Shown here piece by piece: positions 57,820 through 64,000 of a DNA stretch of 64,000 nucleotides (the stretch's first letter is position 1; each line of letters begins with the position of its first letter). A program made the position numbers and the translations under genes. The notes beneath the pieces were generated by a model. The model ran no database searches, was not told the origin of the DNA, and worked only from the letters and a program-made list of their open reading frames with translations. Source of the DNA: Chrysophaeum taylorii (Eukaryota > Sar > Pelagophyceae > Pelagomonadales > Pelagomonadaceae); NCBI GenBank assembly GCA_029834535.1, contig JAQMWT010000344.1, positions 310,001 to 374,000 of the forward strand, read 5' to 3'.

Positions 57820-58735
57820 TTGACCAAGACACAAAATTATGTGCCAGCGCTCGAATTAGTTGCCAGCTCTCTACTGAGACACGTTTTTACCTTTGTTTCT
57901 ACTGCAGCCGAAGACCGCCCCCCTTCTATGATTGAAGAGACGCAGTCATCTGCTTACTCTGAGGCTGAAGAAGAGTTTCTTAAGCTTCTTTTCAACCGTT
58001 TTGCTATGCTTTATAAGGAGATGGTCGATCCCACCGATGCGACCGAAATGTCGTTAAACTACTCAGGTTTATTTGATGCTGGTGCGTCAGCTGAACCACA
58101 CACATCTTCCGGTTCTCTTCCAGCTTATACCTACGCTAGTCAGCACGATATTGTTGAGCTCAGCGACAAATTCAATAACATTCATGAAATTGTCACTACG
58201 TTAAGGAACCAAGTCGACCTTCATGACAAGGAAAACAAGGCCCTCCCTGTCGAAAATGACACAGTGCGCTGTGAAGTTCAGAAAGCAAATGACCTTGTTA
58301 GTTCGCTCGAAGATCGACTATTTGCAGCCACTTCGAATATCAATGTCCTACTCGATACTTTGTATAAGAAAGGTACCAGACGAACGTCTGCATACGTTTC
58401 GTCAAGGTCTCCGTTCGATATTGGAACACCAATCCCGCCTTCAAGTAGCTGGCGATGTTTTTGCTGATCCATTCGCTGAACCACAGTTCAAAGTTGACCG
58501 CCTTGAGGATATGAAGCTCTGTGATCGCATCCCTAGCATCTTCGACAAACTTTTTGAACTGGCGTATCGTCTAGTTACAGAGTTCTGGTCTTCTCACATT
58601 AGCAATTCTCGTCTTGCTCTTGCACTTGATGTAAATGCCAGTGAATACGACGATGTCCAAGCCATAAATGAAGCAGACGAAACCAAGTCTGAGCAGCAGA
58701 AGGCGAGTGTGTTTCCTCACGTGGCCTCTGTGTAG
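57820..58735 (+). pseudogene. Coiled-coil ORF pair with one frameshift, retroelement accessory or gag-like
   Basis: 57820-58467 (215 codons) and 58223-58735 (170 codons) overlap. A switch from the first to the second frame near 58370 joins a coiled coil (ELSDKFNNIHEIVTTLRNQV; DRLFAATSNINVLLDTLYKK) to a helical C-terminal part (FKVDRLEDMKLCDRIPSIFD). The join is inferred. The region ends 230 bp before repeat B, so it may belong to the element whose terminal repeat B is. Confidence 0.35.
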
Positions 58736-58959
58736 TTTCGCCCTTTGCCCCTGTTGTTCACGAACAGTTTAGTCGCATTCGAACGCCGACTTCACTTACA
58801 AAGAAGACTCCAACCCGGCCTCATCTCGGGGTTTCATTCTCTGAGGAGGTTGCTTCCAGAAGAAACAGCAGCACCCCATGAGGCCTTAAGTCGAAGTCGT
58901 CTCACCTACACCACTTTTCTCTTGAGATATTTAGAATACCTTAGGATTCCAGACATCTC

Positions 58960-59290
58960 TAGGGGGTGCAGAGAAATACGATATTCCTAGCCCCCATGCT
59001 GTCCGTTGAGAACGACATCTCTTCCTTGCCTTTCTTCTTCCCTTTTCACACATCCGTCGTCTCTGGAATGTGGTCCGAGCTCATCTCATATGACCTATCG
59101 CGCCCCGTAGGTACGTAGTTTTACATGCTAACTTAGGTGTAGTTCTACGTGTCGTCTGTCGTGTGCTGCGGCTAGGGGAACTAGCCTGTTCCCCGAACTC
59201 TAATAACCTGCCAGACTCGCACGGCGTCAGAGGCGGGATGGTTCTTCAGTGACTAAATTACACCGCTGCTGTTGCTGCACTTCAGAAAAA
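58960..59290 (+). repeat. Dispersed repeat B, uninterrupted copy of repeat A
   Basis: Same order of blocks as 40310-40644, and includes the intact junction GGGATGGTTCTTCAGTGAC (59235-59253) that is split in copy A. Could be a long terminal repeat of an element spanning 40.3-59.3 kb, or an independent copy. Confidence 0.7.
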
Positions 59291-59451
59291 ATCCTCTGGA
59301 GAAAAAGGAAGGCGGAGGTATCCCCCCCTCTACAGGGATCTTGAAGGTCGAGACTGCTAAGAGAAGGGGGGTGGGTAACATCACCAGGTTTTTTTTTTTA
59401 TAGGTTAGCTGCTCGGGTGCGGATGTACAAGAAGGTGAGCTTTCTTCTTCT
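59291..59451. other. Downstream flank of the AAA gene with one repeat unit
   Basis: Contains GAAGGCGGAGGTATCCC (also near 40,262) and a GAGACTGCTAAGAGAAGGGG unit of the TCGACTGC family. No gene. Confidence 0.5.
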
Positions 59452-60981
59452 TCAGGTGGAGTGTCTCTGGTCGCGGGTCACCTCACCAGGGATCTCGGCG
59501 ACAGCTCGCTCGAGGTCGGCGAGCGTGATGACGGCGGCCGCGAGGTCCTGGGTGTCGAAGTAGCGCCGGAGCGCAAAGGACGCGCCCAGCCTGACGATGG
59601 CGGCGATGGTCGCGCCCGTCGTGCCGTCGGGGAGGTCGGCAGCGATAGCGTCGAGGTTGTCGGCAGCCTCCGGCGCGAGGCGGCCCGAGGCGCGGGCGGT
59701 GGAAGTGTGGAGGTCGAGGATCTGCTGGCGGCCCCTTCGGTCGGGGGGATCGACTTTGACGTGGACCTCGAAACGGCCGGCGCGGAGGAGCGCCGGGTCG
59801 AGGAGGTCGAGGCGGTTGGTCGTAGCGAGGGCGAGGGTCCGGAAATCACTATCGTCGCCGAGGCCGTCCATGATCGAGAGGAGCTGGTTGACGATCGAAT
59901 CGCGCGCGCGCTCGGCGCCGCTGGGGGTGCCCCCCGCGGCGTCGGATCGCGCCGCGGCGATGGCGTCGATCTCGTCGATGACGACGCACCGAAGGCCCGA
60001 CGCCGTCTCGTTGGCGCCGCAGAAGAGCTCCCGGAGGTTTTCCTCGGACGCGCCGAGGTACCTCTCGAGGATTTGGGGCGCGGCGACGATCTTGGGTTCG
60101 GACTCGGTCGCCAGCGCCTCGGCAACCTTACGCGCGACCAAGCTCTTGCCGCAGCCGGGCGGGCCCCAGAAGACGACGCCCTTGATAGGCGACACGCCGA
60201 GCTCGCGCAACAGCGTGGGCGGCGCCGCGAGCGGCACCCGGACGCGCGTGTCGAGCATGCGCAGCACGTCGTCGAGGCCGGCGACGCCGAGCGCTCGGCC
60301 GTCGTCGAGCGACCGCGTCGCGCGCGCGGGCGGTGCCGCCGGCGGTGGCGGCGTCGCGGCGGGGTGCCACGCCGCGTCGAACCACTCGTCTCGCTCGGCC
60401 AGGACGGGGTCTGGCTCGGGCCAGAGCTTGGATGCGAGCGCGGCGGGGCCCGGGGCGGCAACCCGAATGGCGCCCGCCGCGCTTCTTCTGGCCCCGACGT
60501 CGACGAGAACCGAGAGGTCGACCGCGACGACGTCGAATCGCGACGCCTCGAAGGACCGCGATGAGCCGTCCAGGACGAGATCGGTGAGCGTCGACGATCT
60601 CTCCTCTTGGCGCCACTCGCAGTTGGCTCGAGGGCACCGAGAGCCGCCAAAGCACGCGCACGCGTCGGTCTCGATCCGGCTCGTCTCGACGAGTCGCACG
60701 CGGCCGCCGAGGACGCGCGACAGGCCCTCGGCAGCGCCGAGCCGCGCCCCGGGAAGTAGCACGTGCACTGTCGCGTCGCTTGCAGGGACGACAAGTGGAC
60801 GTCGCGCGCTCACGTACTCGTGCTCTTCGACGACCGGCAGCTCGTCGAGCAGCTCTTGCCGTCGGTCATTGCTCAGAGGCGACTGCATCAGTCGCGCGAG
60901 AGATCGCGCGCCGGAGGGGGCGACGGCCGCCAACGCGTGGCACCATCCCAACACCACCAACACCACCGCCGCGGCTGCCAT
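59452..60981 (-). CDS. NSF-like AAA ATPase with N-terminal signal peptide, single AAA domain
   Basis: 509 residues. The N-terminus AAAAVVLVVLGWCHALAAVAP is a strong signal peptide. Residues about 240-500 form one AAA module: Walker A GPPGCGKS (about 272-279), pore-type segment ILERYLGASEENLRELF, Walker B CVVIDEIDAIAAAR (about 330-342), NQLLSIMDGL, sensor 1 LALATTNRLDLLD and arginine-finger region ALLRAGRFEVHVKVDPPDR. The wording (SEENLRELF, IVNQLLSIMDG, ALLRAGRFEV) is closest to NSF D1. NSF has two AAA domains and is cytosolic; this protein has one and a secretory leader, so it may act in the ER lumen, periplastid space or plastid. The 200-residue N-domain is unrecognised. Divergent with the p115-like gene, 132 bp between starts. 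Confidence 0.85.
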   Translation of the reverse strand: MAAAAVVLVVLGWCHALAAVAPSGARSLARLMQSPLSNDRRQELLDELPVVEEHEYVSARRPLVVPASDATVHVLLPGARLGAAEGLSRVLGGRVRLVETSRIETDACACFGGSRCPRANCEWRQEERSSTLTDLVLDGSSRSFEASRFDVVAVDLSVLVDVGARRSAAGAIRVAAPGPAALASKLWPEPDPVLAERDEWFDAAWHPAATPPPPAAPPARATRSLDDGRALGVAGLDDVLRMLDTRVRVPLAAPPTLLRELGVSPIKGVVFWGPPGCGKSLVARKVAEALATESEPKIVAAPQILERYLGASEENLRELFCGANETASGLRCVVIDEIDAIAAARSDAAGGTPSGAERARDSIVNQLLSIMDGLGDDSDFRTLALATTNRLDLLDPALLRAGRFEVHVKVDPPDRRGRQQILDLHTSTARASGRLAPEAADNLDAIAADLPDGTTGATIAAIVRLGASFALRRYFDTQDLAAAVITLADLERAVAEIPGEVTRDQRHST

Positions 60982-61113
60982 CCTAGGATCCTTTTAATTA
61001 TTACCCTCGCACAGAGGAAGGACCTGACTTTTCCAAAAAAAAAGACTACTGCTAGATTCTAGTTTAGAATCAGCTGAAAACAAAAAAAACAAAACAAAAC
61101 CCCCTCCTTAAGT

Positions 61114-63126
61114 TTGGTGATTTTGAGTGAGCAACAAACGTCGGGTGCGATGGTGTCGCCCGAGGACGACAGCCTTTCGCTGGATGTCGAGACGTTGGCG
61201 CAGAGGCTCGAATTCTGCAGCGGGTCGGAGCGGCTGCAGACGCTCGAGGAGCTCGAGGCGATTGCCGCGTCTCGGCCCGACGTCGCGACGGGCGCGTTGC
61301 CCGCGCTGTTTGCTTTGCTCAACGACCCCGACACGGCGGGTGCCGAGGCGACGCAGCAGGCCGTGGAGGTCGTGTCGCGGTTGGTGACGCCGAAAGAGTC
61401 GTTGGCGGAGGAGTTGCGGGTGGCGGCGGCCGAGGCGAACGGCGCTGCCCTCGTGGGCGACCCCCGGCACGTCGTCATCCTGGTGGATTTGATTGAATCG
61501 GACGCGTGCGAGACCTACACCGTCGTTGTCGTGCTCGAGCTGCTGACGGCGCTGTGCGCGAGCCGCGGCGAGGCTCTGCGGGCGGCCGTGCTCGCGGCGC
61601 CCGCCGGCGCGGCGCGATTGCTCGAGACGTTGGGCGACCGGCGAGACGAGGTCCGGAACGCGAGCGTTCAACTTTGGGAACGCCTCACGCGACCCGAGGC
61701 GGCGGAGGCGGCGGCGGCGGCGGCGGTGGAGGAGGGGGGGGTCTCGACGGCCGACGAGCTCCGGACGTGCTGCGCGTTCAACGAGGGCTTCGCCAAGATC
61801 TTCGCGGCGATGGAGGCGGCCGACGACAAGCGCGCGGCGCGCGACGGCGCGCGGCTCGCGGCCAACGTGCTCGCGGGCCCGCCCGTCGCGGCGACGATGC
61901 TCGCGCAGGTCGCCGGCGGCCTCGAGCCCTTCGCGCGGCTGCTGGCGCTCCCCGACCATCAGAACAGCGGCTACGACGACGAGCGCGAGGAGACGCAAGT
62001 GGACAGCGACGAGGTCGACGAGCCCCTTCCGCGCAAGCGTAATACGCGGCGGCGAGTCGAGCTCGCCGACGCGCTCGCCAACGCCGCCGCCGGCCTGCTG
62101 GTGCTGTGGCGCCTCGCGACCAACGGCGGCCCGCACGTCCGGAAGGACCGCCAGGCGACCCTGTGGCGCTCGGACGACGTCCGGAGCGGCTTGTTAGCGC
62201 TGGCTCTCGACGACGACGACGGCGACGACGATCGCGAGCTCGCGTCGGGCGACGGGCCCGCTTTGCGGGCCGTCGCGGCCGTCGACGACGCGGAATGGTG
62301 GGCGACCTTTCAGCAGCAGCAACCGCACCTCGGGTCTCTCCGCGAGGGGACCCGTGCCGCCGCGCTCGAAGTCCTGAGGCTGTGCTTGGTGGAGAACGAG
62401 GCGCACGCCCTCGAGATGTGCGAGGCGCGCTTCGAAGCGCGAGACGGCTCGCGGCGACACGCGCTCCGCGCGACGATCGACCTCGCGACCTCGGCCGATG
62501 GCGCCGTGGCCGCGGGGGCGCGCAAACTCGCCGAGACCACCTGGGCCTCCGAGGGGGCGGCAATCGTCGTGGTCATGCACGCCGTCGCGCCGCCGCCTCC
62601 CCTCGACGACGACGACTCGGACGTTCTAAGAAGCGGGCCCGCGCTCGGCGCGCTCGTCGCGGCGCTTCAAGAGCCGGGCGTCAAGGCGCTCTCGCTCCTG
62701 CGGCGGCTCCTCTCGCGGAGCCCGAGCGTTCGAGAGCTCGCGCTCAAGATCCCGGGTCGCGGCGACGACGAAGGACCGACCTCGTTGCTCGGCGACGTCG
62801 TCGGGCGCCTCTTGAGCGCGAACGAGGCCAAGGACGAGGCGGGCCTCGCGCACGCGCTCGCCGTCGTGTGCGCGTGGCTCGAGGATAACGGCGCGGCTGC
62901 GCACGCGTTGTTGCGCGACCCCGACCACGCCGACGGCATCGCCACGATCGCCCGAAACTCGAAACACAAGCGGTCGCGAGGCCTCGCCGCGCTCGCCCTC
63001 GGTCTCTGCCTCGAGCACTTTGGCGACGAGGAGAAGGCCGGGTGGACGACGGCCGCCGTGCAGTCTCTCGTCGAGCGACGCGTCGGTCTTGGCACCTTTG
63101 CGTTTGCCACCGGCGTCCCTCTGTAG
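61114..63126 (+). CDS. p115/Uso1-like vesicle tethering factor, armadillo head
   Basis: A 670-codon ORF of armadillo-like helical repeats. Segments fit the p115/Uso1 globular head: HVVILVDLIESDACETYTVV, LETLGDRRDEVRNASVQLWE, CCAFNEGFAKIFAAMEAADD (the family's AFENAFERLLDII block) and a late LAALALGLCLEHFGDEE. p115 tethers COPI/COPII vesicles to the Golgi. The ORF ends soon after SLVERRVGLGTF, where family members pass from head to coiled-coil tail, and a coiled coil opens 150 bp downstream, so an intron near 63080-63275 probably joins them. The start codon could be either Met in MVILSEQQTSGAMVSPED; the second (61150) is better placed. Asp/Glu loops are local insertions. Confidence 0.6.
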   Translation: MVILSEQQTSGAMVSPEDDSLSLDVETLAQRLEFCSGSERLQTLEELEAIAASRPDVATGALPALFALLNDPDTAGAEATQQAVEVVSRLVTPKESLAEELRVAAAEANGAALVGDPRHVVILVDLIESDACETYTVVVVLELLTALCASRGEALRAAVLAAPAGAARLLETLGDRRDEVRNASVQLWERLTRPEAAEAAAAAAVEEGGVSTADELRTCCAFNEGFAKIFAAMEAADDKRAARDGARLAANVLAGPPVAATMLAQVAGGLEPFARLLALPDHQNSGYDDEREETQVDSDEVDEPLPRKRNTRRRVELADALANAAAGLLVLWRLATNGGPHVRKDRQATLWRSDDVRSGLLALALDDDDGDDDRELASGDGPALRAVAAVDDAEWWATFQQQQPHLGSLREGTRAAALEVLRLCLVENEAHALEMCEARFEARDGSRRHALRATIDLATSADGAVAAGARKLAETTWASEGAAIVVVMHAVAPPPPLDDDDSDVLRSGPALGALVAALQEPGVKALSLLRRLLSRSPSVRELALKIPGRGDDEGPTSLLGDVVGRLLSANEAKDEAGLAHALAVVCAWLEDNGAAAHALLRDPDHADGIATIARNSKHKRSRGLAALALGLCLEHFGDEEKAGWTTAAVQSLVERRVGLGTFAFATGVPL

Positions 63127-63275
63127 TTTTTGTGCCTGTGACGACCACTTTTTAACTGCAATCGGACCGCGTCTGACGACCGCTAACAGTCGCCCGAGGC
63201 CTCTTTTGTCTTTTTAAGCACAATAATCTCTCGCTCTGATGAACGAACCGAACGAACGAACGAACCGTTGCGCAG

Positions 63276-64000
63276 GCGAGCCCTCGACGGACTGCACGAC
63301 GACGCGGCTAAGAGCGCGGGCCGCAGACGGTACAAGATCGAGGCCGACGACGTGTTGGCCGAGGACGAGGCGTTCGCGACCTTCGCGAGCTCGGCAGCCG
63401 AGGCGGCGCGCCGACGCACGATCGGAGGTCTCGTGGAGGCCGCGCCCGTGGAAGACGAGACGCCGCCGCCCGAGGAGGAAGTCGCGTCGCTCGCGGCTCA
63501 GCGCGATCTTCTCGAGGGGGAGCTCCAACGTCAGGCCGACGAAATTGCGCGGGTCTCGCGTCAACGAGAGCAGCTGCGACGACAGGAGGAAGCCCTCCGC
63601 CGTCGCGTCGCCGAGCTCGAAGCCGCCCATCCGTCGCCGCCCCAGCCAAACGGCTCGCCGCCACCGCCGCCGCCTGAGGCAACGACGACGACGACGACGG
63701 CGACGGACGACACCCTCCGGCGGCGCGCGTCTTCTATGGCGGCCAGCGTCTCGAGGGTTCTCGAGCTCGAGCTCGACGGCGACGTCGAGTCCCAGCTGGA
63801 GCGCATCGAGGCCGTGTTGCCCGAGGCGCTCCAACGGCGCCAGCAGCACCCGGACCATATTTTGCTGCGTCGCGCCGAGGAGGCGACCAAGCGCGCCGAG
63901 AAAGCCGAGGCCGAAATCCGTGGCGAGAAGGGTGACCTCGTGGTGCGGTTGAGCGAGGAGACGAGCCGCGGCGACGAGCTCCGAGCGGCCAAGGAGGCCG
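63276..64000 (+). CDS. Coiled-coil region, probably the tail of the p115-like gene (3' end outside window)
   Basis: A frame without stop from 63277 to the window end, preceded by a plausible acceptor (GTTGCGCAG, 63267-63275). It encodes heptad-like charged sequence (AAQRDLLEGELQRQADEIAR; EQLRRQEEALRRRVAELEAA; EEATKRAEKAEAEIRGEKGD) broken by a Pro/Thr-rich linker encoded by CCG and ACG repeats. An upstream exon must supply the start. Position and type fit the coiled-coil tail of p115/Uso1, but the donor site was not identified; a separate coiled-coil gene is the alternative. Confidence 0.5.

Noticed and set aside
1-64000. tRNA, rRNA or other structured RNA genes
   Set aside because: No cloverleaf or conserved rRNA segment was recognised on either strand by eye. 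A dedicated scan could still find one.

Overview
This is nuclear DNA from a GC-rich, compact eukaryotic genome, most likely a stramenopile (heterokont) alga with a red-lineage complex plastid; a pelagophyte-like genome fits best. The evidence is a lysine-pathway enzyme whose signal peptide is followed by the AFAP motif typical of heterokont plastid targeting, a secreted esterase-like protein with PTxxPTxxPS repeats plus cysteine-rich modules, introns of about 38-171 nt with GT-AG ends, host genes packed head-to-head with 78-132 bp between start codons, and a mixture of Ty3, Copia, PIF/Harbinger, hAT and Pif1/Helitron-type helicase sequences. The species assignment is inference.

Region 1 (1-26.5 kb) is a gene island: the end of a membrane protein, a phytanoyl-CoA-dioxygenase-like enzyme, a small glycosyltransferase, an LPLAT acyltransferase, plastid dihydrodipicolinate synthase, a 2,267-residue helical scaffold protein (Nup192/205-like), a J-domain protein, a six-exon SGNH-hydrolase-like secreted protein, a large probable double glycosyltransferase, a 75-residue single-membrane-span protein and a fucosyltransferase-like protein. 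It is interrupted at 1.06-2.46 kb by a Pif1-helicase-fragment repeat and a hAT transposase tail.

Region 2 (27-33.5 kb) is repetitive. An ACGTCA (CRE-like) cluster is followed by three tandem ~1.05 kb units carrying the C-terminal part of a Helitron/Pif1-like helicase, and then a decayed PIF/Harbinger transposon with 46 bp inverted repeats.

Region 3 (33.7-39.7 kb) is a second gene island: a secreted protein of unknown function, a type-B carboxylesterase, a TPR-like protein and a LETM1-like membrane protein that begins with a signal peptide. A minisatellite of TCGACTGCTAAGAGGGG-type units follows.

Region 4 (40.3-59.3 kb) is a nest of transposons. The centre is a 10.46 kb Ty3/gypsy element on the minus strand with 337/336 bp LTRs. 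Between its protease and reverse transcriptase, its polyprotein carries a domain with DNA cytosine-5 methyltransferase motifs; this is the most interesting feature of the window. The element sits inside a short terminal-inverted-repeat element, which itself split one copy of a larger dispersed repeat. A second copy of that repeat at 59.2 kb preserves the empty target site. Fragments of another Ty3 element, a Copia element and gag-like ORFs follow.

Region 5 (59.4-64 kb) is a third gene island: an NSF-like AAA ATPase with a signal peptide, transcribed divergently from a p115/Uso1-like vesicle tether whose coiled-coil tail appears to run off the window end.
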